A DNA stretch of 64,000 bases from positions 674,053 to 738,052 of the forward strand of contig NZ_BMFP01000002.1 in assembly GCF_014638845.1 (NCBI RefSeq). The letters run 5' to 3'. Each line of letters starts with the position of its first letter. The stretch's first letter is position 1. A program made the position numbers and the translations under genes. The stretch comes from Pontibacter amylolyticus. Its GTDB lineage: Bacteria > Bacteroidota > Bacteroidia > Cytophagales > Hymenobacteraceae. Under the pieces are notes generated by a model. It was not told where the DNA came from, searched no databases, and saw only the letters and a list, made by a program, of their open reading frames with translations. Below, piece after piece: positions 19,103-27,172 of the stretch.

Positions 19103-19338
19103 CGATAAAATAACTTCTTGGCATCATACCTGTGCACTGTCCCGCTCGAGGCAGGGCACGCGTTAAGTTGAACAAGGAAGAATCAAATGGGTCCGTTGAA
19201 AGTGGGTGACCACCTCGTCGGCCGACGCACAAACCGACGCAGGCTGGCTTATACCTGAACACAATGCACGGCCGTTATACAAACAACCTTTCCCGGTCTA
19301 TACCTGTACGAGATAATCCACACTAAACGAAACCGAAA

Positions 19339-20763
19339 ATGCTCACCGGACGCGTCAACGCACCAGAGATCAACACCCCGCACGGCTGGCTCAACACCGA
19401 CCGGAACTGGTCTATCAAAGACTTCAGAGGCAAGATCGTATTGCTGGACTTCTGGACGCTGGGCTGCATCAACTGTCAGCACATTGTGCCGGACCTGAAC
19501 CGGCTCGAGGAGGAGTTTGCCGATGTGCTGGTCGTGATTGGCATACACTCCGCCAAGTTCGATGCCGAGAAGCAGATCGAAACCATCCGGCAGGCCATTC
19601 AGAAATTCGGGATAGCGCATCCTGTGGTGAACGATGCCGACTTTGCCATCTGGAACCAGTACGGCGTGCGGGCCTGGCCAACGACCGTGCTCATCGACCC
19701 GAACGGAAAAGTGGTGGGGCAACATGCCGGCGAGAATGTGTACAACACCGTGCGGCCCTACATCCAGCGCATGAAAGAGGAGTTTAAGGACGCGCTCAAC
19801 CAGACGCCTATATCTGTGCAGCCGGAGAAGCCAGAGGCCGATGTCCTGTCCTTCCCCTCCAAGCTGATCAGCGACCCCGAAGGCAACCTATACCTGTCTG
19901 ACAGCGGGCACAACCGCATCCTGAAGCTGAGCCAGCAGGGGCAGGTGCTGGAGGTGATCGGCAGTGGCGAGCGGGGCTTTAACAATGGCGGTTATGCTGA
20001 TACTACCTTTAACGAACCACACGGACTGGCCCTGCTCGGCGATGTGCTGTATGTGGCCGATGCCAAGAACAACGCCATCCGCAAAGTAGACCTGCAGCAC
20101 CGGATGGTCAGTACAGCGGCCGGCACCGGCGAACTGGAGTACTACTTCCACGACGACAAGCGCAGCGAACCCGTGAACCCCAACAGTCCCTGGGACCTGC
20201 TAATACACGGCAAAAGTATGTTCATCGCCAACGCCGGCAACCACCAGATCCTGCGCATGGATCTGGAGACCGAGCAGGTATACCGTTTTGCCGGAAGCGG
20301 TCGCGAAGCCCTCACCGACGGCCTGCTGGACGAAGCCGCCTTCAACCAGCCCAGCGGACTCTCCCTCCGGGGCGAAGTGCTCTACGTAGCCGACGCCGAA
20401 GCCAGCGCCATCCGTACCGTCAACCTCAAAACAGGCATGGTGCTCACCCCACTCGGCCGCGGCCTCTTCGACTTTGGCGACGTGGACGGCCACGTGGACG
20501 ACGCCCTGCTGCAGCACTGCGTCGGGCTGGAGGTAATTGACAGCGACGTGTACATCGCCGATACCTACAACGGCAAGATCAAAGTGCTCGACATGGAGCG
20601 CCACCGCGTGCGCACCCTCACGGCTGGCCTGCACGAACCCAACGACCTGCTATACCTGAACGGCCGCCTCTGCGTCACCAGCACCAACAGCCACCAGCTC
20701 TTCCGGATCGACCTGCATACAGGAGAGAAGGAAGAAGTGAAAGCGAGGGAGTCTGGGAGTTGA
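19339..20763 (+). CDS. NHLRC2-like protein: thioredoxin-like domain plus NHL beta-propeller
   Basis: 474 residues without signal peptide. Residues about 1-150 form a TlpA-like thioredoxin fold with LLDFWTLGCINCQHIVPDL, the CxxC pair being Cys43/Cys46 (CINC), and the cis-Pro stretch GVRAWPTTVLIDP. Residues about 170-470 are NHL repeats (LYLSDSGHNRILKL, LYVADAKNNAIRKVDL, MFIANAGNHQILRMDL, LYVADAEASAIRTVNL, VYIADTYNGKIKVLD), predicted to form a six-bladed propeller. This is the architecture of metazoan NHLRC2 and bacterial relatives; a thiol-redox role is likely but substrate and partner are unknown. The gene is visibly GC-rich and stands alone, followed by a palindrome cluster. Confidence 0.88.
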   Translation: MLTGRVNAPEINTPHGWLNTDRNWSIKDFRGKIVLLDFWTLGCINCQHIVPDLNRLEEEFADVLVVIGIHSAKFDAEKQIETIRQAIQKFGIAHPVVNDADFAIWNQYGVRAWPTTVLIDPNGKVVGQHAGENVYNTVRPYIQRMKEEFKDALNQTPISVQPEKPEADVLSFPSKLISDPEGNLYLSDSGHNRILKLSQQGQVLEVIGSGERGFNNGGYADTTFNEPHGLALLGDVLYVADAKNNAIRKVDLQHRMVSTAAGTGELEYYFHDDKRSEPVNPNSPWDLLIHGKSMFIANAGNHQILRMDLETEQVYRFAGSGREALTDGLLDEAAFNQPSGLSLRGEVLYVADAEASAIRTVNLKTGMVLTPLGRGLFDFGDVDGHVDDALLQHCVGLEVIDSDVYIADTYNGKIKVLDMERHRVRTLTAGLHEPNDLLYLNGRLCVTSTNSHQLFRIDLHTGEKEEVKARESGS

Positions 20764-20789
20764 AGAATTTGGGAGTTTAGGAGTTAAAA

Positions 20790-21219
20790 TGTAGCGGCGT
20801 TATACAGTAACGTCGTTCATGTGTTGTGGCGTTTCACCGTCCCACCTTCGTCCTCGCTCGCGTCCCGCGAGTGTGAGCCATCAGGCGGACTCTGGCCGCT
20901 TTTCCAAATGCTCTTTCGGATATCTATTGCTCTTTCGGACATCCGTGTCCGAAAGCCACCTGTTGGGGATGTCCACATCCCCGTATTCCGATCTTGTTTA
21001 CAGGTATAGGGGACACGGATGTCCCCGGCAGAAATACTTTCGGACACGGATGTCCGAAAGAGCGCCAAAACCTACACACGGGGATTAGGAAATTCCTTAC
21101 TGTTTGCTTCGGGATTGATAAATCCCGAAGAGCCTTTTAGAAGATTCTAATGTAGCGATGTTACACTGTAACGTCGTTTCCTGTTTGGGAGCATTTGTAG
21201 AGACAGGTCGCGACCTGTC
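20790..21219. repeat. Cluster of intergenic palindromes (compound repeat element)
   Basis: 430 bases packed with hairpins between the NHLRC2-like gene and the YczE gene. In order: a 28-base hairpin beginning TGTAGCGGCGTTA (20790-20817); CCTCGCTCGCGTCCCGCGAG and following TGTGA (20852-20876), shared with 37761-37784; CTTTCGGACA/TGTCCGAAAG (20932-20955); GGGGATG TCCA CATCCCC (about 20967-20984); GGGGACA CGGA TGTCCCC (about 21009-21026); the inverse copy of the CTTTCGGACA unit (21037-21063); CTTCGGGATT GATA AATCCCGAAG (21107-21130); a second copy of the first hairpin (21151-21178); and the perfect palindrome GACAGGTCGCGACCTGTC (21202-21219). No protein-coding content. Confidence 0.8.
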
Positions 21220-21253
21220 CGAATCGTGCATGAATAGCATCGTGCATGAACAG

Positions 21254-21886
21254 CTATACCTTTACCGGCACTTTCGCCTCGATCAGGTTGTTGCGCATTC
21301 TTTGGAAGAAGCGGAGTGTGACCTGGAAAATCGGGCTCATGATGAAGGTATAGAAGAAGGTGGCGATAAAGATCGGGCCGCCCAGCAGATAACCTATACC
21401 CAGGATCGCGCACTCCACCACCATGCGGGTGCGGCTCACAGAGGTGTTCAATCGCTCCGACAAAGCCAGCATAAACCCATCGCGGGGCCCAGCGCCCACT
21501 CCGCCCGCCACGTACAATCCGCCGGCTATACCTCCTATAATAACAGAAGCAGCCAGGTTCAGGTAGTCGAGCGAGGTGTTGGTGGCCGACGGCAGGAAGT
21601 CAAGCCAGAGGAACAGATCCATGAAGGGGCCGATGAGCAGCGCATTGAGGAAAGTGCCCACGTTGATGTATTTGCGGTTAACGAACCAGGAAATGACGAC
21701 GAAGAGCAAGCCCACCAGCACGCTCCAGGTTCCGATCGTAAAGCCCATGTGTTGAAACAGGGCCACGTTCAGCACCTCCCAGGGGTGCAGGCCCAGGTAC
21801 TTCACCTTCACGGCAATGGCGTTGGCAAAGCCGAATAAGAGTAATCCAAGAAAGAAGAAACTATAACTAACTATTTTTTCGCGCAT
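21254..21886 (-). CDS. YczE/YyaS/YitT-family membrane protein
   Basis: 210-residue inner-membrane protein with five to six hydrophobic segments. The family motif GGVGAGPRDGFMLALSERL lies around residues 125-143, and GIGYLLGGPIFIATFFYTF near 165-183. Members are transporter-like proteins of uncertain cargo. It is on the minus strand, divergent from the exported protein at 22133 with a 246-base spacer in which I see nothing recognisable, and its 3' end abuts the palindrome cluster. Confidence 0.8.
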   Translation of the reverse strand: MREKIVSYSFFFLGLLLFGFANAIAVKVKYLGLHPWEVLNVALFQHMGFTIGTWSVLVGLLFVVISWFVNRKYINVGTFLNALLIGPFMDLFLWLDFLPSATNTSLDYLNLAASVIIGGIAGGLYVAGGVGAGPRDGFMLALSERLNTSVSRTRMVVECAILGIGYLLGGPIFIATFFYTFIMSPIFQVTLRFFQRMRNNLIEAKVPVKV

Positions 21887-22132
21887 GGTAGGGCAGTCCG
21901 GTTTACTGAGGGACTGAAGAGGAAGAACAAAATTCGGCGCAAGAAAGTTAAATTTGGCCGCATTAGGAAAAAGGTCAGAACGGCCGAGAGATTATTCCAC
22001 AGGCCCGATTGCGATTATTCACAAGAAAGTCTTATATTCATCCACTGTTAGCTTCTGTTTCCCCTGGTATGGCAAAGCGGGTGGTGTTGTATTTCTTTGT
22101 AAAAGAATAATTTAAATAAAATCTTGCGGTAT

Positions 22133-22813
22133 ATGAAAACAGTTGTTTTACGCTTTAGCCTGGCTATGCTGGCCATCTGCCTTTTCAGTGCAAACGCAGT
22201 GGCGCAGTTTACGCATACCAACGACATGGAGGCCCGTCCGGTGCACGAGTACAACACCATCACCATGACAGGCTCGCCATACGTGCACAAAGAATGGGCG
22301 AAAGGCTCCCTGACACTCAAAAACGGCACCGTGTACCAGGGCATCGACCTGATGTACGACCAGGTGAAGGACGCGATCATCTTCAAGACTAAGAACGGAG
22401 ACGTGAAGGAGCTGCTGGAGCCGGTGCAGGAGTTTAAGATAGGGTATGTCGAGAACAACAAACCGGTAGAGCGCACCTTCCGCTCAGGGTATACCGGCGA
22501 TGGGGTGCAGCCTAATGCCTTTTTGGAAGTGCTGGCCGACGGGCAGGTGGTGCTCCTGAAGCGTACCTCCAAAAAGATATTTGACCGCAAGCACTACAGC
22601 TCGGCCACCATCGACAGAGAGGTGCAGGCAAGCGAGGACTACTACATCGCCAAGGGCGACCAGGCGGTGAAAGTGAAAAAATCGAAGAGCTCCCTGCTGG
22701 CTGCCATACCGGATAAAAAAGACTACCTCGAGACCTACATCAAGTCCAATGCGCTGAACCTGCGTGAAGACAGCGACTTGGCCAAACTCGTGGCCTACTA
22801 CAACTCGCTGTAG
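22133..22813 (+). CDS. Hypothetical exported protein
   Basis: 226 residues from the ATG at 22133 (a TTG nine bases earlier is in frame but gives no advantage). Signal peptide MKTVVLRFSLAMLAICLFSANAVAQ. The mature part begins with a strand-rich domain (SLTLKNGTVYQGIDLMYDQVKDAIIFKTKNG) and ends in an alpha-helical, lysine-rich region (KVKKSKSSLLAAIPDKKDYLETYIKS). I do not recognise the family with confidence; similar periplasmic proteins of unknown function are frequent in Cytophagales. A shared terminator separates it from the convergent DinB-like gene. Confidence 0.75.
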   Translation: MKTVVLRFSLAMLAICLFSANAVAQFTHTNDMEARPVHEYNTITMTGSPYVHKEWAKGSLTLKNGTVYQGIDLMYDQVKDAIIFKTKNGDVKELLEPVQEFKIGYVENNKPVERTFRSGYTGDGVQPNAFLEVLADGQVVLLKRTSKKIFDRKHYSSATIDREVQASEDYYIAKGDQAVKVKKSKSSLLAAIPDKKDYLETYIKSNALNLREDSDLAKLVAYYNSL

Positions 22814-22840
22814 GGTATAGCAAAGTTTAGAGACAGTATT

Positions 22841-23407
22841 TTAAGCAGCTGCCTGGTTAACAGGTAGCTGCTTTTTTACGTTCAGGGCTTGCTGCAAATG
22901 CCGCTCCTGGTGCAGTGCCACAAACTCCAGCGTCTCCCCGATGCGCAGCTTCAGCAGCTTGAAGAACTCAACAGGTATAGCCTTCTTGTTCAGGTTGGCG
23001 CCCTTAGCTTTGTCGAGAAGTTGCAGCAGCTCGGTCTGATGGTCCAGGAACTCCTCCAGCGTCTGGCGGCCCAGCTGGCTGTTGTTGGGGTTCATGTGCT
23101 TTACGGTTTTGCTCTTTTTGCCATTCTCCGGCCGCACCATGTCCAGCGATTTTTTACCAAGCCAGGTATAGCTGATGGTTTGATCGGTGTTGCCACCAGC
23201 GTTAGCGGCGATAGCCTTTGCCAAAACCGGGTTGTAGTAGCGGCTGTAGCGGTTGAGGTGCTCCAGGCACTCGAGAATGCTCCAACTGTCGGGGGCGGGT
23301 TTGGAATTGAGGAGGGAAAGCTCGAGCGGCACAAAAGCGGCTATAGCGGTGTGCTTCTGGTTTTCGACGGTGCGGGAGATTTGGTCTAAGGTGTTCATAG
23401 CGTTCAT
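22841..23407 (-). CDS. DinB-family protein (four-helix bundle)
   Basis: 188 residues from the ATG at 23407 (a longer frame to 23470 adds 21 unconvincing residues). The DinB/YfiT-like pattern of spaced metal-ligand His is present: ILECLEHLNRYSRYY (about 45-60), LDHQTELLQLL, and VALHQERHLQQ near the end. Such proteins are metal-binding bundles often acting as thiol-dependent transferases (for example bacillithiol or mycothiol S-transferases); that link would fit the YtxJ gene at 44894, but substrate is unknown. The 3' end overlaps a bidirectional hairpin, and the coding strand is shared only with Crp/Fnr upstream, 77 bases away. Confidence 0.8.
   Translation of the reverse strand: MNAMNTLDQISRTVENQKHTAIAAFVPLELSLLNSKPAPDSWSILECLEHLNRYSRYYNPVLAKAIAANAGGNTDQTISYTWLGKKSLDMVRPENGKKSKTVKHMNPNNSQLGRQTLEEFLDHQTELLQLLDKAKGANLNKKAIPVEFFKLLKLRIGETLEFVALHQERHLQQALNVKKQLPVNQAAA
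22843..22878 (+). terminator. Terminator between convergent genes
   Basis: Hairpin AAGCAGCTGCCTG / CAGGTAGCTGCTT (13 base pairs, one wobble) followed by TTTTT. It ends the exported-protein transcript and lies inside the last codons of the convergent DinB-like gene. Confidence 0.85.
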
Positions 23408-23484
23408 CGTTTTATGTTGTACGCACCAAAGGTATAGCAGGGCCTGACTCCAATCCTTGACGGGCATCAAGATTTACGAAGCGC

Positions 23485-24036
23485 TTACCTGATCCGGCTC
23501 AGCGTTTCGGGCGACATGCGCAGGTAGGAGGCGATGTACTTTTTGGGGATGTGCTGAAACAGATGCGGGCTCCGCTGCATGACGCGCTGCAGCCGCTGCT
23601 CCGGTTCGGGAAGCAGCAGGTCCACTTCCCGCTCTATCTTGCCGACCAGCGCCTTCTCGAGCTGCTCGTACCAGAAACGCCGGATGTTTGGCCGCTGCTC
23701 TATCAGCTGCATCAGATCGGCTTTGCTTATACCTAGCAGCTCACTTTTTTTGAGGGCCTGTATGTAGTAGTCGGAGGGTTTGCCATCCACAAAGGATGGG
23801 AACGACACCAGCAAGGTATGCGGGTAGCCGAAGCCCACACAGATCTCCTCTTCAGGCAGTGGGTAGTAAATGCGCAGCGCCCCACTCGTCACCAGGTATA
23901 GCCCCTGCTCCACCTGCCCCTGCCGTATCAGAAAATCATACCTGTTCAGCTGCACCTTCTTCTTCCACAGCGGCAGGAAAGCAGCTATGTCATCGGGGGT
24001 GAGGTATGGGATTTGGTTGAGGAGGGAGAGGGGCAT
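23485..24036 (-). CDS. Crp/Fnr-family transcriptional regulator
   Basis: 183 residues. N-terminal cyclic-nucleotide-binding-like beta-roll (about 15-115: FLIRQGQVEQGLYLVTSGALRIYY) without the Arg-Ser cAMP pocket or Fnr cysteines, then a dimer helix, and a short C-terminal helix-turn-helix ending in IPKKYIASYLRMSPETLSRIR (recognition helix). This short-wing form is typical of Bacteroidota. Effector unknown. The start lies six bases after the stop of the SIR2-like gene, so both are probably co-transcribed, although they look compositionally different. Confidence 0.9.
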   Translation of the reverse strand: MPLSLLNQIPYLTPDDIAAFLPLWKKKVQLNRYDFLIRQGQVEQGLYLVTSGALRIYYPLPEEEICVGFGYPHTLLVSFPSFVDGKPSDYYIQALKKSELLGISKADLMQLIEQRPNIRRFWYEQLEKALVGKIEREVDLLLPEPEQRLQRVMQRSPHLFQHIPKKYIASYLRMSPETLSRIR

Positions 24037-24042
24037 GGGGGG

Positions 24043-25245
24043 CTATGCTTTACGAATCTCCTTTAGTATTTGTGGGATCTCACTATAATCACTAACCCAT
24101 ATAGTCTTTACTCCGAATGAAGACATGTCATTTTCTTCGAATGATTCAATAGTCTTAACCAGTGTTTTAGCAGTTTCATCTAAACTAAGATTTGCTTTCG
24201 TTTTTTCATCCAGTAAATCTGAGTTTTGATTAAGCAAAATATTTAGCGTACTCTTAATGTTAGCTTCTTTATACTTTGTTTTAAAGATATAGTGATACCT
24301 CTCGCTGTCACCTTTTTGCTGATTTGCTATATCAAGAAGTCTCCTTGTATTAGGATCAGTTAATGATGTTCCCACAAATAGGCAGTTATAATCCCTAAAC
24401 TTGTTAATTTGAACGATATTGTTCCAGCTGTATATATCAACATACTGTTTGTGGTAAACATATTCACCAAAGGTAATTTGGTTAAGTCCATTTAACTTCT
24501 CTTTCTGTGGGAGATAGCCATGTACATGATAGATGGGCAGAGAACTGTTTTCCGCATTGATACCTACGCCATATATAGACTTATATGGAATATCGATTGT
24601 CAACTTATCTAATCGTTGCTCTAAAATGTTATCAAAGTTATAAGTTATAATACTGTTAAGGTTAGGACTCTTACCCGGAGAAGCACATAACTTTACAATC
24701 TCGTCCATTAATGGAGATTTTGCGCTAATGCTAAACCCATCATAAAGAATTTTTCTAACTTCTTCTTCAAAAGACTTGTTTTGGTTTTCATAATACTTTT
24801 GGAGGTATCGCCCAGCAATTAATGATGATGGTGTGAAGATTTTGGAGAATAACCGACTTAATACATTAGAAACCTCTTTATCCTTATCTAATGTCTTCAT
24901 CATTAATTTCTGTAGTAAAGTTTCCCAATTTGGTAAACCGAAACTCATAGAAATGCCAGCTCCTAATACAAGTACAAGGTTCTCTTTCCGATAAGCTTCA
25001 TGAATAGAATCTAAAAGGCTTCCCTGATTCGCTCTAGAAAACCGTTTTTCTAGGGTATCGCTAAAGTGCTCTAAACCTAAATTAAACTTGGGATTAGCCA
25101 AACTAGCAATAACTGCAGGATCAATCTGAGGATAGAAACTTAGATTCGAATTCGATAATAGTTCACCAATGCTTTTTAAAATAGAATCATCTATCTTATA
25201 AAGATTATGAAGATAATTTTTATGGTCGTTGTTCGTGTCTGCCAT
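24043..25245 (-). CDS. SIR2-domain protein, candidate NAD-depleting defence effector
   Basis: 400 residues, no membrane segment. A SIR2_2-like NAD-binding domain spans about 88-330: LVLGAGISMSFGLP (GAG at 95-97), the ribose-site TYNFD (Asn203), catalytic-type His242 in YHVHGYL, and FVGTSLTD at 290-297. The first 85 residues and the last 70 (TKANLSLDETAKTLVKTIESFEEN…) are helical and unassigned. SIR2 domains of this type are NAD hydrolases in several anti-phage systems (for example Thoeris, DSR, SIR2-HerA); a lone 400-residue protein matches none of these exactly. The gene is visibly much richer in A/T than its neighbours, lacks any GGTATA word, and uses AT-ending codons, all suggesting horizontal transfer. 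A housekeeping deacetylase is unlikely because the zinc cysteines are missing. Confidence 0.85.
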   Translation of the reverse strand: MADTNNDHKNYLHNLYKIDDSILKSIGELLSNSNLSFYPQIDPAVIASLANPKFNLGLEHFSDTLEKRFSRANQGSLLDSIHEAYRKENLVLVLGAGISMSFGLPNWETLLQKLMMKTLDKDKEVSNVLSRLFSKIFTPSSLIAGRYLQKYYENQNKSFEEEVRKILYDGFSISAKSPLMDEIVKLCASPGKSPNLNSIITYNFDNILEQRLDKLTIDIPYKSIYGVGINAENSSLPIYHVHGYLPQKEKLNGLNQITFGEYVYHKQYVDIYSWNNIVQINKFRDYNCLFVGTSLTDPNTRRLLDIANQQKGDSERYHYIFKTKYKEANIKSTLNILLNQNSDLLDEKTKANLSLDETAKTLVKTIESFEENDMSSFGVKTIWVSDYSEIPQILKEIRKA

Positions 25246-25347
25246 CTATGTTATTTGATCTCCGAGTTCTGAGTGGAGGGTAATATGAAAATCTAGATCT
25301 GTTTATATAGGATAAAGTTAATGTATAATTATACACCATCCAATACC

Positions 25348-25635
25348 CTACCTCCTCTGCTCAAACCGATCAAACTCTTTCAGCCCTTCCTTCTCCTCTA
25401 CTTCCACTTTCTCAACCTGCGCACGGTCGGGGCCTTTTTGCGCCCATTCTTCCAGTTGTTTCAGCGCTTCGGGTTTACCTTCGGCTTCCAGGTATACGGT
25501 GCCGTTGGGCTCGTTCTGCACGAAACCGTACAGGCCTAGTTCCAATGCTTTGCCTTGGGTGCTAGCTCTGAAAAATACGCCTTGCACCCGGCCATGTATG
25601 CGCATGGCCACTCGTTTTTTGTCTTTGTTTTCCAT
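25348..25635 (-). CDS. acyP: Acylphosphatase
   Basis: 95-residue cytoplasmic enzyme hydrolysing acyl phosphates. The signature RIHGRVQGVFFRASTQGKALELGLYGFVQN (about 12-41) includes the phosphate-binding loop GRVQGVFFR with catalytic Arg and the Asn of the second motif. C-terminal extension of about 8 charged residues. It stands alone, 102 bases from the SIR2 gene's start region, and its upstream side carries GGTATAG words. Confidence 0.93.
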   Translation of the reverse strand: MENKDKKRVAMRIHGRVQGVFFRASTQGKALELGLYGFVQNEPNGTVYLEAEGKPEALKQLEEWAQKGPDRAQVEKVEVEEKEGLKEFDRFEQRR

Positions 25636-25837
25636 CAGGTATAGGTATAGCTCGTCTACTCAAAAACGGACGCGGCAGGTATAAGTTAAGGTAAACAGAA
25701 GCGCCAGCCGAAACAGAACGTTTAACCCCGAAAGCCGTGTTATCAAATGGAGCGGGAGTTTAGCTGATTCCTGAAATTTAGATTAACTTTAACACGTCCC
25801 TGCGCCAAGGCTGCAGGGCAGGTATACCCCATACGAT

Positions 25838-26746
25838 ATGTCATTACTATTCAACGATTTTAAGAGCTGGGAAAAGCATTGCGCTGAAACCGGCGAACCA
25901 CTATACCAGCCCGTGCTGGAGTACGAAATAGAGCAGAAGGGCCGCACCGAGGAGTTTATCTGGGAGAACATCGCCAAGGCCTACGAGGTGATGAAGGACG
26001 CCGTGCAGACGGGCCTCACCGAAGACATGACCTCCCGCTCCGGTATGGTGAACAACAGCGCCAAGAAAGTGGCCAACTCACCGGTAACGGTGCTGTCGCC
26101 GGAGTTTCAGATGCTGGTGTCGCGTGCGCTGGGTGCCAAGGAGGTGAACTCCTGCATGGGCCGCGTAGTGGCTGCTCCCACAGCCGGTGCTTCCGGTATA
26201 CTGCCCGGCACGCTCACGACGCTGCAGGAACTGCACGGACTCGATGACCGCAAGATTCACGAAGCGCTGTTGGTAGCGGCAGGTATAGCGCTCATCATTG
26301 AACAGAACGCCTCACTCGCTGGAGCCGTGGGCGGTTGCCAGGCCGAAACGGGCAGCGCAGCGGCTATGGCGGCTGGTGGCATCGTGTACTGCCTGGGCGG
26401 CAACGTGGACCAGGTGTTCACGGCGGTGGCCATTACGATCCAGTGTATGCTCGGGCTGGTATGCGACCCGGTGGCGGGCTTGGTAGAAGTGCCTTGCATT
26501 GTGCGCAATGCCAGTGCGGCCGCTATCGCCTATTCTTCTTCGCAGCTGGCCATTGCCGGTGTCAACGCCGTTATCCCTGTCGACCAGTGTGTGGCGGCCC
26601 TCGGCGAAGTAGGCGAGAGCATGGAGCGCAAGTACAAAGAAACAGCCCTCGGCGGACTGGCCAATACTCCAAGAGCTCGCGAAATAGAGAAATTCGTGCT
26701 GGTGCAGGACGTGGAGATCCTTCCGGATGAAGACGAGAACAGCTGA
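25838..26746 (+). CDS. sdaAA: L-serine dehydratase, iron-sulfur-dependent, alpha subunit
   Basis: Deaminates L-serine to pyruvate and ammonia with a [4Fe-4S] cluster. 302 residues, the catalytic alpha domain. Cysteines likely to hold the cluster are in VGGCQAETGSAAAMAAGG, GLVCDPVAGLVEVPC and the GRVVAAPTAGASGILPG block, all conserved in the family. The ATG at 25838 gives MSLLFNDFKSWEKHC. The beta subunit (regulatory) is not adjacent, so it is encoded elsewhere or fused differently. A terminator follows. Confidence 0.94.
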   Translation: MSLLFNDFKSWEKHCAETGEPLYQPVLEYEIEQKGRTEEFIWENIAKAYEVMKDAVQTGLTEDMTSRSGMVNNSAKKVANSPVTVLSPEFQMLVSRALGAKEVNSCMGRVVAAPTAGASGILPGTLTTLQELHGLDDRKIHEALLVAAGIALIIEQNASLAGAVGGCQAETGSAAAMAAGGIVYCLGGNVDQVFTAVAITIQCMLGLVCDPVAGLVEVPCIVRNASAAAIAYSSSQLAIAGVNAVIPVDQCVAALGEVGESMERKYKETALGGLANTPRAREIEKFVLVQDVEILPDEDENS

Positions 26747-26803
26747 TTTAAGTTAGAAAGGTAGAAAAGTATAATTTAGAAAGTTTTCTGGCTAATAGGT
26801 ATG

Positions 26804-26841
26804 GAAAGGCCGTGACTGGAGAAGTCGCTGCCTTTCTTTTT
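26804..26841 (+). terminator. Terminator-like hairpin after sdaAA
   Basis: GAAAGGC / GCCTTTC closing stem with an inner GACT / AGTC pairing, followed by TTTTT, about 57 bases after the sdaAA stop. Confidence 0.6.
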
Positions 26842-26842
26842 C

Positions 26843-26874
26843 TACCTATACCTATACCTATACCTAATGCCGCG
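26843..26874. repeat. Tandem TACCTA hexanucleotide repeat
   Basis: About four consecutive units of CCTATA/TACCTA following the terminator; each unit creates one more TATACC word, so the recurrent genomic word appears here as a microsatellite. Another dispersed copy, CCTATACCTGTG, follows at about 26900. Confidence 0.7.
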
Positions 26875-27050
26875 TCTCCCTATATCCTGTCCACGATTCC
26901 TATACCTGTGAACTCTTTGACCTGCGCTCTTATCGGATAATTATGTCGAAAGTCTCTGTGTCTATATTCTCCTCCTAAAATCGCGTAAGACAGTGCGTAA
27001 ATCGGTTGAACTTAGACAGCTACAGTTGCTGTTGCCGATTGAGAGCCGGT

Positions 27051-27086
27051 GTTCGTCACATTTTAGGGGCGGTTCGTCACATTTTA
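27051..27086. promoter_or_regulatory. 15-base direct repeat upstream of the DUF4407 gene
   Basis: GTTCGTCACATTTTA at 27051-27065 and again at 27072-27086, start-to-start distance 21 bases (two helical turns), 87 bases before the ATG at 27173. This looks like a tandem protein-binding site. The remainder of 26875-27172 holds no other recognised element. Confidence 0.45.
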
Positions 27087-27172
27087 AAGGATAAAAGTAT
27101 TAAAGCCAGTAAGTTAGGCGTTGTTATTGCATGCTGTCTTTGCATCAGTTTTAACCTGTACAGGGAATATAC

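Noticed and set aside
24043..25245. SIR2 gene as an ordinary CobB-type protein deacetylase
   Set aside because: The two CxxC zinc pairs of sirtuin deacetylases are missing and the flanking helical regions are unlike CobB.
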